Source: Clostridia bacterium (GTDB taxonomy: Bacteria > Bacillota > Clostridia > TANB77 > CAG-465). Taken from it: a stretch of DNA of 64,000 bases. The DNA is taken from contig CAAHEI010000074.1 of the NCBI GenBank assembly GCA_900772475.1, positions 62,001 through 126,000 of the forward strand, written 5' to 3'. The notes below the pieces were generated by a model. That model was given only the letters and a program-made list of their open reading frames with translations, made no database searches and had not been told where the DNA came from. This document shows positions 51,223 through 61,361 of the stretch, piece after piece (the first letter of the stretch is position 1; every line of letters starts with the position of its first letter). The translations under genes and the position numbers were made by a program.

Positions 51223-51774
51223 TTACATTGACAAAAAATAATCAATTTCATATTTTATTTTTTTTCCAACACCCTTTAACTTTATTATTTCTTTATACTT
51301 TTCTCTCATCTGATCAACTGTACAAATACCATAGTTATATAATAACTTTATGGTTCTGGTATCAGATAATCCCTCATCTTTGATATCGCCATTTAAAAAT
51401 TTTATGTTAAGTTCATGCATAGCATTTTCAAATTTATTCATATCGTAGTCGGTTATTTTATATACATATTGCAAATAATTTTTGGTATACTTTTTTACTT
51501 CAAATATACCGCCTATATCCTCTAACATATATGAAATTTTAGAAGAAAACTTTTGGCAAAAAACTTTTTGACAAACTATAAACCCCATACTATTTAATTG
51601 TCTTGCAATTTCTTCACTTTTTTTAGGACCAATTCCCTTAATTTGACAAAAAGTTGCATTTTCATAACTTGAAATAAGTTCTGATATAGTATGAATTCCT
51701 GCTTTGTTTAATTTTTTTACTTGATATTCAGTGATATCTAGTAAAGAAATTGGGCTTGCACCTGATAATCTCAT
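51223..51774 (-). CDS. Helix-hairpin-helix protein with alpha-CTD-like region
   Basis: 183 residues; GGAG ribosome site. Two HhH-type elements: LLDITEYQVKKLNKAGIHTI-SELI with FCQIKGIGPKKSEEIARQL (about 11-58), similar to the RNA polymerase alpha C-terminal domain, and TRTIKLLYNYGICTVDQM with IKLKGVGKKIKYEIDYFL at the C-terminus (about 140-182). The middle (about 60-135) is unrecognised. It probably binds nucleic acid without sequence specificity; function unknown. Monocistronic. Confidence 0.6.
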   Translation of the reverse strand: MRLSGASPISLLDITEYQVKKLNKAGIHTISELISSYENATFCQIKGIGPKKSEEIARQLNSMGFIVCQKVFCQKFSSKISYMLEDIGGIFEVKKYTKNYLQYVYKITDYDMNKFENAMHELNIKFLNGDIKDEGLSDTRTIKLLYNYGICTVDQMREKYKEIIKLKGVGKKIKYEIDYFLSM

Positions 51775-51893
51775 AAAAATATTCTCCTTTATATAATAAT
51801 AGTATAAGAATTTTTGCTTAGATTAATTATATCTATGCGTAAATATTCTGTACTTGTATTATACACTTATTTTTTAAAAAGTCAAGTCTTATG

Positions 51894-51922
51894 TTGACTC
51901 TATATGGAAAATATGATAGAAT
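51894..51922 (+). promoter_or_regulatory. SigA-type promoter of the two-TM orphan
   Basis: TTGACT (51894-51899), 17-base spacer, TAGAAT (51917-51922). Confidence 0.65.
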
Positions 51923-51968
51923 AATAAAAAACTTTTAAACCAAAAATAATTTAAAGGAGATGTCTTTT

Positions 51969-52538
51969 TTGAAAAATAAAGAAAATATTTCAGAAGAAAA
52001 TATAATTAAAATTTTTGAACGGTTAGAAAAAAAAGAAAAATTAACCAAAATGATGCATAAAATTGTAAAAGTTTTATTTTTTGCTATAATTTTTACAGCT
52101 ATATCATTGTTTATACTGCTGATTTTCGAAATGATGTATGCACCATCAAAAAGTGATATAGCAGTAAATAACTTTAACGCAAAGGATCTATCCATTGATT
52201 TAGAAACAAAATGTGATGTAAATGATTTGACTATAAATTGTGAACTTATAGAAAAAAGTAAGGATAACATTGTTACATCTAAAAAATTAATTGCCTTACA
52301 GGTAGGCACAATAAAGAAAACAGAAAAGCCATTAAAAGTATTTCTTGAAAAATCAAAATTAGATATTAAAAATAAAAATATACTTGCATTAAAATATAAA
52401 AGCTTTTCTTGTTCCCCAAAGTTTCAAACTGTTATATGCTTTTTGATTATTATGTTCTTTTTGTCATTAATTTTATTTTTTGTTATAAAATTATATTTTC
52501 CAGGATATGACAAAAAAATTTTTTACTATCAAGACTAG
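51969..52538 (+). CDS. Orphan membrane protein with two transmembrane segments
   Basis: 189 residues from a TTG at 51969, which has AGGAGATG 6 bases upstream; an ATG at 51960 lies inside that ribosome site. Cytoplasmic charged N-terminus, TM1 (about 30-57, VLFFAIIFTAISLFILLIFE), an extracytoplasmic domain of about 90 residues with two Cys (KCDVNDLTINC) and Lys-rich beta-like segments, TM2 (about 148-172) and a short tail. Not recognised. Confidence 0.6.
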   Translation: MKNKENISEENIIKIFERLEKKEKLTKMMHKIVKVLFFAIIFTAISLFILLIFEMMYAPSKSDIAVNNFNAKDLSIDLETKCDVNDLTINCELIEKSKDNIVTSKKLIALQVGTIKKTEKPLKVFLEKSKLDIKNKNILALKYKSFSCSPKFQTVICFLIIMFFLSLILFFVIKLYFPGYDKKIFYYQD

Positions 52539-52575
52539 TTGAAATTTAAAAAATTGAATAATTGTATAGAAAGAT

Positions 52576-52640
52576 TATTAATGCAATTATTACTAATAAA
52601 GATTAATTTTGTACTTTTGATTAATTATAGTCTAAATAGT
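52576..52640 (+). repeat. AT-rich intergenic repeat R1, copy C (partial)
   Basis: CTAATAAAGATTAATTTTG then TTTTGATTAATTATAGTC, paralleling the second half of copy A (13937-13990). The rest of 52706-52862 holds nothing recognisable. Confidence 0.5.
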
Positions 52641-52653
52641 AACAAAAAATTAA

Positions 52654-52705
52654 AGAAAAATAATAGTCAAGTTCAAATCTGAACTTGACTATTATTTTTT
52701 ATATT
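52654..52705. terminator. Strong terminator hairpin
   Basis: AAATAATAGTCAAGTTCA / TGAACTTGACTATTATTT, 18-bp stem with a 4-base loop and TTTT tail. Confidence 0.8.
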
Positions 52706-52862
52706 ATGAAGAGCATCGCTTTTTTCAAAAGTGTATATTATAAAAAATTACATAAAAATTATTAAAAGTGTACTAAATCATTATATTTCTTAATTAAATT
52801 GCAAAGGATTGCATTACCTAAGTTTATAATTTTTTTTGCTTGTGCTTTTTTAACTATCTTAA

Positions 52863-54914
52863 TTATTTTAAATAATCTTCAATTATTTTATACATCCATG
52901 CAGAGGAACCTGTATACCAAGTCCATCCACCTCTCCCAGGATGTTCAGGATTAGAATATATATCTGCTGCTACTACATATGGCTCAACCATATATTTATC
53001 TACTTTTTCTTTGGTATCACTATGGTAAATAGGATTTAAAAATTTTAATATTTCAATTCCCTTTTCCTTATTTTTTAATTCAAAATATGCTTTTGAAAAC
53101 CAAGTTGCGCCATGAGTATATTGTCCTCCATTTTCTCTTGTCCCTGGAACATATGCCTTTATATATCCAGGATTATTTTTAGGTTTATCAAACGGTGGAT
53201 ATAGTAGTCTTACTACCATATTTTCCTTATCAACAAGATAATTATATGCACATTCCATACATGTTAAAAGTTCATTTTTTACATCTTTATCATTTATCAT
53301 CGAAATAACAGCCCAAGACTGAGATATAATATCAACTTTACACTCTTTATTTGAGTACGCACCAAGCACTTCACCATTTTCAAAAAATGCTCTTACAAAA
53401 TGATCGCTATCCCAACAATTTTCAATAATGCTATGCTTTAATAAATGTCTTTCTCTTTTACATGTTTCAACCATTTCATTATCTTTCATATATTTTGCTA
53501 TGCTAGAAAATCTATCTAAAACATTCATCATAAAAAATGTAAGCCATACTGATTGACCACGTATATTGCTAAAGCCATCATTCCAATCACCATCTCCAAT
53601 ATCAAGTAACCCATTTGAAGGATTCTTTCTTGATAAGCCATATGTAATTGTCTTTTTTGCATGATTATAAACACTATCTTCTACATTAATATTGTGATAA
53701 ACATCATAAAGTTCTCTTCTATTTCCCATTAGTTTATCTTCTAAATATTTCGTTTTCTCTTCTAATACAGAGTAATCTTTAGTTTTAGATATATATTCAC
53801 TTAAAACATAAGGAAGCCATAAATAATCATCACTAAAATATGTCCTAATTCCTGCAGAGTTGTGTTCATGCCACCAATGCAAAACATCACCTTTTTCAAA
53901 CTGTTTACTTGAATTTAAAATTATTTGATTTCTTGTAATCTCAGGCGAAGACGAAATCAAGGCTAAGGTATCCTGAAGTTGATCTCTAAATCCAATAGCT
54001 CCTCCTGATTGATAAAAACCACTTCTAGCATAAAGTCTACATACTATAGTTTGATATAAAAGCCAACCATTTGCCATTATATCAATATATTCATCACCAG
54101 TGTTAAATTTTGTGTTTGGTACAACAAGTTTCTTCCAGTATTTTTTAGTTTCATTATATTCTTTTACAACGTTTTTATTTGATGAATATTTATTTTTCAT
54201 GCTTTTTATATACTCTTTAGTTTTTGTTTTATTTGCACCTAAAATTATCGAAAATTCTTCTTTTGAATTTGGAGCTATTACTATATTTAAACTTAAGTTA
54301 TAGCTTTTTGTATCAAATTCATACGTTGTGTTATCACTATCTTTTACAACAAATTCAAATGCTTCGCACTCAGAAAAATCAATACTATAAGGATTTTTTA
54401 AAATCATTGTATTATCTTCCTCTTTACACAATATATACCCAGCATTTGTTTCCTGAGATACTCCAAGAGTCGGTTCTAATTTATATTCAATTTTTACATT
54501 TTTCTCTTCTCCATAATTATTTTCAAGTGTAATATATTGAATTTTTATATTATCTTCTTTAGGAATAAATATATCCATAGTTTTTCTTATATACTCTTCT
54601 TCCTCAAGAACTCTTGTATATCCAAATCCATAAACTAAATTATAGTTTTTTTCAAATATTCCCTTAAAAGATTCACCAGGCTTAAATTCAATCCAATCAT
54701 TGCACCAATCAGTAAGCTTATATTCCCTACTATTAATATAATAGGTATACACGGTACCATAACTTGAAATTATAGTACCGAAATTTTTATTAGCCATTAC
54801 ATTACACCATGGAAGAGGAGTATTAGTATTTAAAATATGATACTCATCTTCATTTTTAGAAAAACCTCCATATGAATTAAACGCAATGTAATCTGAAGTA
54901 TTACCTATTTTCAT
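52863..54914 (-). CDS. GH94 phosphorylase-type module of a split cyclic beta-glucan synthase
   Basis: 683 residues; ATG at 54914 (MKIGNTSDYIAFNSYGGFSK) with GGAGG 11 bases upstream; it lies 4 bases after the stop of the large upstream gene. N-terminal GH94 supersandwich domain (1-265: PLPWCNVMANKNFGTIISS, LEPTLGVSQET) and (alpha/alpha)6 catalytic domain (GFRDQLQDTLAL, HWWHEHNSAGIRTYFSDDYLW, the general-acid region DIGDGDWNDG, PGTRENGGQYTHGATW, GRGGWTWYTGSSAWMY). In NdvB/Cgs the same module is the C-terminal third that sets chain length by phosphorolysis. Here it is a separate polypeptide. Confidence 0.82.
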   Translation of the reverse strand: MKIGNTSDYIAFNSYGGFSKNEDEYHILNTNTPLPWCNVMANKNFGTIISSYGTVYTYYINSREYKLTDWCNDWIEFKPGESFKGIFEKNYNLVYGFGYTRVLEEEEYIRKTMDIFIPKEDNIKIQYITLENNYGEEKNVKIEYKLEPTLGVSQETNAGYILCKEEDNTMILKNPYSIDFSECEAFEFVVKDSDNTTYEFDTKSYNLSLNIVIAPNSKEEFSIILGANKTKTKEYIKSMKNKYSSNKNVVKEYNETKKYWKKLVVPNTKFNTGDEYIDIMANGWLLYQTIVCRLYARSGFYQSGGAIGFRDQLQDTLALISSSPEITRNQIILNSSKQFEKGDVLHWWHEHNSAGIRTYFSDDYLWLPYVLSEYISKTKDYSVLEEKTKYLEDKLMGNRRELYDVYHNINVEDSVYNHAKKTITYGLSRKNPSNGLLDIGDGDWNDGFSNIRGQSVWLTFFMMNVLDRFSSIAKYMKDNEMVETCKRERHLLKHSIIENCWDSDHFVRAFFENGEVLGAYSNKECKVDIISQSWAVISMINDKDVKNELLTCMECAYNYLVDKENMVVRLLYPPFDKPKNNPGYIKAYVPGTRENGGQYTHGATWFSKAYFELKNKEKGIEILKFLNPIYHSDTKEKVDKYMVEPYVVAADIYSNPEHPGRGGWTWYTGSSAWMYKIIEDYLK

Positions 54915-54918
54915 TTTA

Positions 54919-57900
54919 TTATACATCCTCCCTATGATCATATGTTAATTCTTTGTTTACTAACTCATCTGCTGTATCATTTTCTTCACTAACTGTTAAA
55001 AGTTCTCTAACATCCTTAATATATCTCTTTGCAAGAAAAGATAATAGATCAATTTCATTTTTATTTAAGACATTTATATTAAGTAAATATATATTTCCTT
55101 TTGTAATATCTGAAAATATAGCTCTATCTAATCTAGTTCTTAAATATGTATAAATAGGTCCATTTTGTTTTTGTGCCTCATCAATTAAAATTACAATATC
55201 TAAATCAATTTTTCTACTTTTAACATAGTCCATAAAGCTTATTACTTCATTAATTATTCCAGCATTTTCAATTTTATCAACATATACAAGTATAATTGGT
55301 AAATCACCAGAAATTGAGTACTTCCATAATATAGACTGATTTAGTGACTCATTCCAAAATTTGTTATTATTTAAATTTGTTTTTCTAAATAATACGTCTT
55401 TTAATATATTGTTATATACTTGAGCTTTACCATTTTCAAGTTTTAAGTATCTTGCCTGAATGCTGTTTAGCTCACTTGCAAGTTTGAAATGTTCATCTAT
55501 TGTAACTTCATCTAAATTAACAACGGTATTTGAAATCTTATATTTACTATCTGCAACACCTAAAATGTAATAAAATTCTTGTCTTTCATGTGGATCTAGT
55601 ATAATTGTTGCTCTATATGATAGTATTGGCCATAAAGGATATTTAACAACATTTTGGTTATATGCCTCATCAGGATTTTTTATAATCTTTTGCTTTTCAG
55701 TTTCTACCTCTTTATCCAGATCTATACCGATAAGTTTAGTATATACAAATAAATCAGTATCTTCTTCATTTTTCTTTCTTTTACTTGCAACAAGTATATC
55801 TAAATCATCGTCATAATATGTTTCAATTTGTAGATTACTAAATGAAGGATGAACAACATTTGTCATATAATCTGTCATAGCAGGTTCCATATACGTATTA
55901 ATTAATATTTCACGTCTTAAACTAGTATTGTTATATATACTTACTTTTTTTATTTCCACGTTATATTCAGGTGAAATAAAAGTAGTAGTTGTTGTTTCTA
56001 AATTTCCATCTTCAATATATGTTTCAACCCTATTAAGTGAAGAAGTCCAAACGCACTTAGTTGAATTTTTATTATTAGTACTCAATATATTTCCATCTGT
56101 TGCACTAAATCTATTTCCAGACACTTTATCAGTAAGATAAACAAAATTTCCTGTACTCTCTATATCAGTATATCTTTGTTTATTTACTATTTTATCTTTA
56201 TATTTTATAAAACTAGAACCAGTATTTGTAATTAGTGAAGACATATTTGAACCGCGTAAAAAAGCAATATCTAGGTTTTGTTTAAAATCAGGATTCTCGT
56301 CTACATATACTCTTTCTGCGTAGTCACATGTAACATGAGTTGTATATTTATTAAGATTTTTTTGCTTAAATTTATTGCTATTATCACTTAGTTTTTTCTT
56401 TATTTTAGCCTTCATTCTCTCACGTTCTTTAAGTAATATCTCACACGCTCTAATATTAGGATTTCTATGGAATCTTCTTTGTATAATACCGCTGTTTATA
56501 TAATTATTAATAGCTGTTAAAATCATACCTTGGTGATGTGCCATATATGTTTTGGCAATCTTACTAGTAGAATTTTCATCTAAATGTTCTTTAGTATAAT
56601 CAATAGATTCATAAAATCCAAAAGCAGAATACATGCCTAATTTTTTTAACTTCTTAATATTTTTATATACTTTCTGCGGTGAATATTCAAGCATTAATAT
56701 AGATGCATATGGAGCAACGACAAGATAATTATTAAGTCCTCTTTTTAGTCCAAGCCATGGAATACCAAATTCTTTATATTGATAATTTAACATATCGTCT
56801 TTAACAGCATAAGCTGACTCTGATATACCAAACGGAACGTTATTTTCCTTAGCATATTTTATTTGACTATACATTGTAAAAAATAATGATTGATCAATTA
56901 ACGTATGTTCATATGACTTATCAAATAAATATGGCATAAAATATTCGAATGCTGTGCCACTCCACGAAATAAGACCTTTATATCCATCAACTTTTACCAA
57001 ATTTCTAGAAAGTGCAAACCAATGTTTAGATGTTACTTGCCTTGAAGCTATTGCAATAAGACTTGTAGTCCTACTTTCAGACATAAGCATATCATAGTAA
57101 CTATCTACGAGTTTACCGTTTTCTTGAGCATATCCAATTGAAAATAAATTTCTAGAAGTATCATATAGCACTGTAAAATCTGTTTCATCAATTATTTTTT
57201 GTACAATTTCAATTATCTGATTAATTAAATGTTCGTTTTCTACTTCAATCTCTTTTTCAAATTTATTATGACCTAATAATTCGATTAAAAATTGTTTTGT
57301 TACATATAAGCTTGCTACAAAATTTCCACTATCTACTGTAGATATAAATCTTGGTCTTAAAGGCTCTAGTGTTTTTATGTTGTACCAGTTATATAAATGT
57401 CCATTCCATTTTTCAAGTTTTAAAATTGTATTAAATACTTTTTGAAGTCTATCTATACATTCATTTGCATCTATAAATTTTAAATCATATGCATCTATTA
57501 TAGAAAGTAAAGCAAATCCAATATTTGTTGATGAGGTTCTATTTACAATTTTATATCTTCTATCTTCCTGGTAATTATCTGTTGGTAAATAGTTATTTAC
57601 ATCACTCATCATACTATCAAAAAATCCCCATGTTCTTCTTGCTATTTCTATAACATCATCATTTCCTTTTTGATCTAATTTTTTTCTTCTACCGAACAAA
57701 TGGTCTTTACCAAGTAAATACGCAAATATTGGAGCAATTATCATTGAAATTCCAATAAGTATTTTAAAATCAAAATATAAATCAAGACCTATACTTGATG
57801 GTAAAAAAGGTATAAAAGCTACAAAAGCACCAACTATAACATTAGGTAACATATTAAAATAATAGTATTTTAATGTGTTTTTAGATGTTTTATCTAACAT

Positions 57901-60522
57901 TTCACCTGTAGTCCACTGTAGTAAATTTTTATGTGATATTAACATTCTATATATTGATTTTATAAAAGCATTTAAACATATATATGATTTATATGGAATC
58001 GTAACAAAGTTAAAACACATTGTTAAAAAAACAGCATCAATTCCATGAATAATTGGTATATATTGTACCTCTTTAGAATGTCTAATTTTTCCAAATAAAA
58101 GTATATCAAATATTGAAATAACATTTCCAAAATTAATTGCAACAAAAACTAAAAGGCAAGTTGCAGCAAATACTTTTGTAGAAACAAAGCAAGAAAGTAT
58201 TATTGCAATAAGAGCTACAACATCTAAAAGTGGTCTCCTTAAATTATCAAATATTTTCCATTTAGATAGTAAATTAAGTTTTGACTTAGGACTAATTAAC
58301 CACTTTATAATTTGCATATCTCCTCTATACCATCTATGTGATCTTTTCATATATGCAATATAATTTTTAGGAAAGCCATCTTGAACTTCTATGTCAGAAG
58401 CAAGTCCAGCTCTTAAGATTGAACCTTCCAATAGATCATGTGAAAGCACCAAATTTTCTGGTATTTCATTTGCAACTAATTTGTCAAATAATTCTATATT
58501 ATATATTCCCTTACCACAAAATATTGCTTCTCCAAAAACATCTTGATAAACATCAGATACTGCAGTTGTATATATATCTAGGCCTCCAAACCCACCAAAT
58601 ATTTTTGAAAATATTGATTTGTTAGCATCGACAATATCAAGTCCAACTGAAGGTTGAATTAAGCCATATCCCTTTTTTACAATTTTACCATTCTTAGAAA
58701 GTATTGGTTTATTTAATGGATGAGCAACTATTGATACAAGATCCTTTGCTGTATTAAGAGATAAATTAGTATCTTCATCAATTGTAATTACGTATTTTGC
58801 ATTTACAATATCGTTGTATGTAACATAAAATCTTTTATCTACTTCTTCATCTGTGTATTTTCCTAGTACTAATTTATTAAATTCAAGTAACGCTCCTCTT
58901 TTTCTCTCCCATCCCATATAGCAGTTTTCACCTTTTGAGAACACACGTTTTCTATATACAAAATTAAATAATATATGAGATGATTTGTATTTAGCATTAA
59001 GCTTATCTAATTCTTGCTTGGCATAATCAAGTATTTTTTTATCCATATCTATAACTTCTTTATTACTTGATACGCAATCACCTATTAGCATATAGTACAT
59101 ATTATCACTACGATTTGCAAGATATGTAACTTCCATTTTCTTTATCATTTGATCTAGTTTTTCTATAGAAGAAATAATTGTTGGCATGACAACATATGTC
59201 ACGTTATTTTCATCAACTGTTTTTGCAAAATCAAATCTAGGTAATATCTCTGGTCGTAAAGCTTTTCTAAAGAAGTAATTAACCAATTTTTGTGCACATT
59301 CAAAAGACAATATAAACGTTATAACAAAAGCAACTATTATTGCACAAACTGATTTAAAATGGAATAAATTATATCCAATAAGTATAGTAAATTCTACCGT
59401 TAGTAATAATATAATAAGAAGATACCATACAGTCTTTGTTGGTTCAATAAATTTATTATATATAACTTCTCCAATATATGATTTCTTTAACTCTTTTTTT
59501 AATAAATATCTATACTCTCCAATTAAGAAAAATCCTACGTGTTTTTTATATTTTTTAGAACACTCGACAGCTTTTTTAGCTACATATACTTCTGACAAGT
59601 TATATTTTTTCGCTAATTTTATAATATATTCTCTATATCTAGATTTTGTCTTATAATCACATTTTTTAAATTCGTTTGTATAATCAAGTCTTAAAGCTTC
59701 ATCTATTTTACTTACTTTTTCAAATATTTCTCTAAAATTAATTCCTTGTATTTGTTTATATGCAAGAATTGCCCTACCAATATAGTCAGTGGTCTTAGCA
59801 ATTTCCATATGTTCTTTTATAATGGCTTCTTCAACAGTAAATCCAATTTTTTCTGCCTCATCTTTTAATCTATCAAAATATTTTTCACCTTTTGCGCCAA
59901 GCTCTTTTAATCTATATGACATATATTCTATAAAAGCTGTATTTGCAGTTTTTATATGATTTTCATTTATAATATAATCTTTTAAATAAAATTTCTTTCT
60001 TAAATTTAAAAATATCTCTTTACTATACTTAGAATCAGAATTTTCATTTATGATGATTTCTTCGACTTCAATTTTCTTAGCTTGAGAATTCGTAATATTT
60101 ATACATATTCTTGCAATAAATTTTAAAAGTGCAATTTTTAACATTAGAATAAAAAGATTAAGTTCTTCAGAAGTAAGATAAGATAATTTTTGATGTTCTT
60201 TTAAACAATTCAAAATTAAATTCTGATCAATGTATCCAGTATTCTGTTCAACAAGTTCGTAAGCAAGATAAAAAATAGAAATATATTTATCCCCATCATG
60301 TGTTATAATAGCAGGAAGCTTTTTAGACTTTAAAGATCTTCTTAATTCTTTTATTTCTTCATACTGTTCTTCTATAATATACATATTGTCAAGTATCCAC
60401 TGTCCAGCAGAATGAATAGGTATTTTTAGTTCATAACTACTTTCAAGTAACTTATGTGTTTTACATATAATATTATAATTTTGCTCTGCATTTTTAAATA
60501 TTGAATTTAGCGTGTGTTTCAT
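54919..60522 (-). CDS. Cyclic beta-1,2-glucan synthase-like protein, N-terminal and GT84 part
   Basis: 1867 residues; ATG at 60522 preceded by GGGG, rather than a TTG at 60531. Order: soluble N-terminal region (1-360), TM pair (about 365-420), GT84 glycosyltransferase (about 430-770; VITIDEDTNLSLN, AVSDVYQDVFGEAIFCGKGI, LSHDLLEGSILRAG, MKRSHRWYRGDMQII), further TM segments (about 770-940), glucoamylase-like domain (about 990-1390; TSSTNIGFALLSI, SWSGTAFEYFMPYL, KTYMAHHQGMILTAINNY) and one GH94-type sandwich domain with linker (about 1420-1867). It ends where the second sandwich plus catalytic module of NdvB should begin; that part is the next gene. Confidence 0.85.
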   Translation of the reverse strand: MKHTLNSIFKNAEQNYNIICKTHKLLESSYELKIPIHSAGQWILDNMYIIEEQYEEIKELRRSLKSKKLPAIITHDGDKYISIFYLAYELVEQNTGYIDQNLILNCLKEHQKLSYLTSEELNLFILMLKIALLKFIARICINITNSQAKKIEVEEIIINENSDSKYSKEIFLNLRKKFYLKDYIINENHIKTANTAFIEYMSYRLKELGAKGEKYFDRLKDEAEKIGFTVEEAIIKEHMEIAKTTDYIGRAILAYKQIQGINFREIFEKVSKIDEALRLDYTNEFKKCDYKTKSRYREYIIKLAKKYNLSEVYVAKKAVECSKKYKKHVGFFLIGEYRYLLKKELKKSYIGEVIYNKFIEPTKTVWYLLIILLLTVEFTILIGYNLFHFKSVCAIIVAFVITFILSFECAQKLVNYFFRKALRPEILPRFDFAKTVDENNVTYVVMPTIISSIEKLDQMIKKMEVTYLANRSDNMYYMLIGDCVSSNKEVIDMDKKILDYAKQELDKLNAKYKSSHILFNFVYRKRVFSKGENCYMGWERKRGALLEFNKLVLGKYTDEEVDKRFYVTYNDIVNAKYVITIDEDTNLSLNTAKDLVSIVAHPLNKPILSKNGKIVKKGYGLIQPSVGLDIVDANKSIFSKIFGGFGGLDIYTTAVSDVYQDVFGEAIFCGKGIYNIELFDKLVANEIPENLVLSHDLLEGSILRAGLASDIEVQDGFPKNYIAYMKRSHRWYRGDMQIIKWLISPKSKLNLLSKWKIFDNLRRPLLDVVALIAIILSCFVSTKVFAATCLLVFVAINFGNVISIFDILLFGKIRHSKEVQYIPIIHGIDAVFLTMCFNFVTIPYKSYICLNAFIKSIYRMLISHKNLLQWTTGEMLDKTSKNTLKYYYFNMLPNVIVGAFVAFIPFLPSSIGLDLYFDFKILIGISMIIAPIFAYLLGKDHLFGRRKKLDQKGNDDVIEIARRTWGFFDSMMSDVNNYLPTDNYQEDRRYKIVNRTSSTNIGFALLSIIDAYDLKFIDANECIDRLQKVFNTILKLEKWNGHLYNWYNIKTLEPLRPRFISTVDSGNFVASLYVTKQFLIELLGHNKFEKEIEVENEHLINQIIEIVQKIIDETDFTVLYDTSRNLFSIGYAQENGKLVDSYYDMLMSESRTTSLIAIASRQVTSKHWFALSRNLVKVDGYKGLISWSGTAFEYFMPYLFDKSYEHTLIDQSLFFTMYSQIKYAKENNVPFGISESAYAVKDDMLNYQYKEFGIPWLGLKRGLNNYLVVAPYASILMLEYSPQKVYKNIKKLKKLGMYSAFGFYESIDYTKEHLDENSTSKIAKTYMAHHQGMILTAINNYINSGIIQRRFHRNPNIRACEILLKERERMKAKIKKKLSDNSNKFKQKNLNKYTTHVTCDYAERVYVDENPDFKQNLDIAFLRGSNMSSLITNTGSSFIKYKDKIVNKQRYTDIESTGNFVYLTDKVSGNRFSATDGNILSTNNKNSTKCVWTSSLNRVETYIEDGNLETTTTTFISPEYNVEIKKVSIYNNTSLRREILINTYMEPAMTDYMTNVVHPSFSNLQIETYYDDDLDILVASKRKKNEEDTDLFVYTKLIGIDLDKEVETEKQKIIKNPDEAYNQNVVKYPLWPILSYRATIILDPHERQEFYYILGVADSKYKISNTVVNLDEVTIDEHFKLASELNSIQARYLKLENGKAQVYNNILKDVLFRKTNLNNNKFWNESLNQSILWKYSISGDLPIILVYVDKIENAGIINEVISFMDYVKSRKIDLDIVILIDEAQKQNGPIYTYLRTRLDRAIFSDITKGNIYLLNINVLNKNEIDLLSFLAKRYIKDVRELLTVSEENDTADELVNKELTYDHREDV

Positions 60523-60563
60523 TAGATTCAACCCCTCTTTAACGTATATTTATTTACATCATA

Positions 60564-60592
60564 ATTATATATTATATCAAAACTTTTTACAA
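60564..60592 (-). promoter_or_regulatory. SigA-type promoter of the glucan synthase genes
   Basis: Minus strand TTGTAA (60592-60587), 17-base spacer, TATAAT (60569-60564); 42 bases to the start codon. Confidence 0.65.
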
Positions 60593-60601
60593 GATTTTAG
60601 G

Positions 60602-60650
60602 ATAATTTATTATATTAAATTTAATCAGTATTTATTATTTGTAATATGGT
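60602..60650 (-). repeat. Direct repeat DR1 upstream of the glucan synthase promoter
   Basis: TTAATCAGTATTTATTATTT then GTAATATGG on the plus strand, closely matching DR2 at 61531-61580. It ends 10 bases upstream of the -35. Confidence 0.55.
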
Positions 60651-61049
60651 TCATAATATTCAAGCTAATATAATATTGTAAAAAACAAAAACACATGTAT
60701 GATATTAATTATATTTGAATGACGCAAAATATTTGTTCTCTATATACTTTTTAATTAATATAAATAAATACATAAATATTATGCATTTTAGAATATACAT
60801 TTCATTTTTTTACAAATAAGTTATTCTTTATTTTTTTATTCCAATATAACATAGTATTTAATTTCTAGTGAAAAATTTAATTGGTTTGATGTATAATTAT
60901 TTATAATCTAATTAATTTTATTCATAATTGGCAAAGATTTTTCATTCAAGATAATTATATCATACGTTTGTTCTGCATAAAATATTTATTGCATATTTTT
61001 ATATACTTTTCATCGCATTTTTCTACAAAGAAAGAGATAATTCCCATAA
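60651..61049. other. AT-rich gap without recognisable gene
   Basis: About 400 bases between DR1 and the micro-ORF terminator. I see no open frame with a ribosome site and no clear promoter or hairpin. Confidence 0.5.
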
Positions 61050-61085
61050 TACAAAAAATGAGTGAAAATTTTTCACTCATTTTTA
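61050..61085 (-). terminator. Terminator of the micro-ORF unit
   Basis: AAAAATGAGTGAAA / TTTCACTCATTTTT with TTTTTTG on the minus exit side, 36 bases after the last micro-ORF. Confidence 0.85.
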
Positions 61086-61120
61086 TATAGAACTTTAAAA
61101 AGTAACATCAAATCTAAGTC

Positions 61121-61156
61121 CTAAGTAAAACCAGAATAATAAATCATAGGTTTCAT
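61121..61156 (-). CDS. Micro-ORF 4 (MKPMIYYSGFT)
   Basis: 11 codons plus TAG. AAGGAG lies 9 bases before the ATG. Identical in sequence to micro-ORF 2. Real translation is an inference from ribosome site, identity and duplication; the peptide resembles nothing I can name. Confidence 0.45.
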   Translation of the reverse strand: MKPMIYYSGFT

Positions 61157-61190
61157 TTGTTTTTTCTCCTTAAAAAGCACCGAACAAAAT

Positions 61191-61223
61191 TTAAACTATA
61201 ATGTTGGATATGAATACAATCAT
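61191..61223 (-). CDS. Micro-ORF 3 (MIVFISNIIV)
   Basis: 10 codons plus TAA. AAGGAGG lies 10 bases before the ATG. Hydrophobic peptide; differs from micro-ORF 1 only in the last residue (Val versus Asp). Confidence 0.45.
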   Translation of the reverse strand: MIVFISNIIV

Positions 61224-61294
61224 ATATTAAAACCCTCCTTAAAAGCCTGCACAAAATTTAATTAGAACTAAAATTTTAATTTCATATTCTAGTG

Positions 61295-61330
61295 CTAAGT
61301 AAAACCAGAATAATAAATCATAGGTTTCAT
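61295..61330 (-). CDS. Micro-ORF 2 (MKPMIYYSGFT)
   Basis: 11 codons plus TAG. AAGGAG lies 6 bases before the ATG, an ideal spacing. Overlapping in another frame is a longer aromatic-rich reading (YDLLFWFYLALEYE...) without a start codon. Confidence 0.45.
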   Translation of the reverse strand: MKPMIYYSGFT

Positions 61331-61361
61331 TTTTTTCTCCTTAAAAAGCACCGAACAAAAT

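Noticed and set aside
58419..58625. Plus-strand frame inside the glucan synthase gene
   Set aside because: Antisense to the GT84 domain; no ribosome site.
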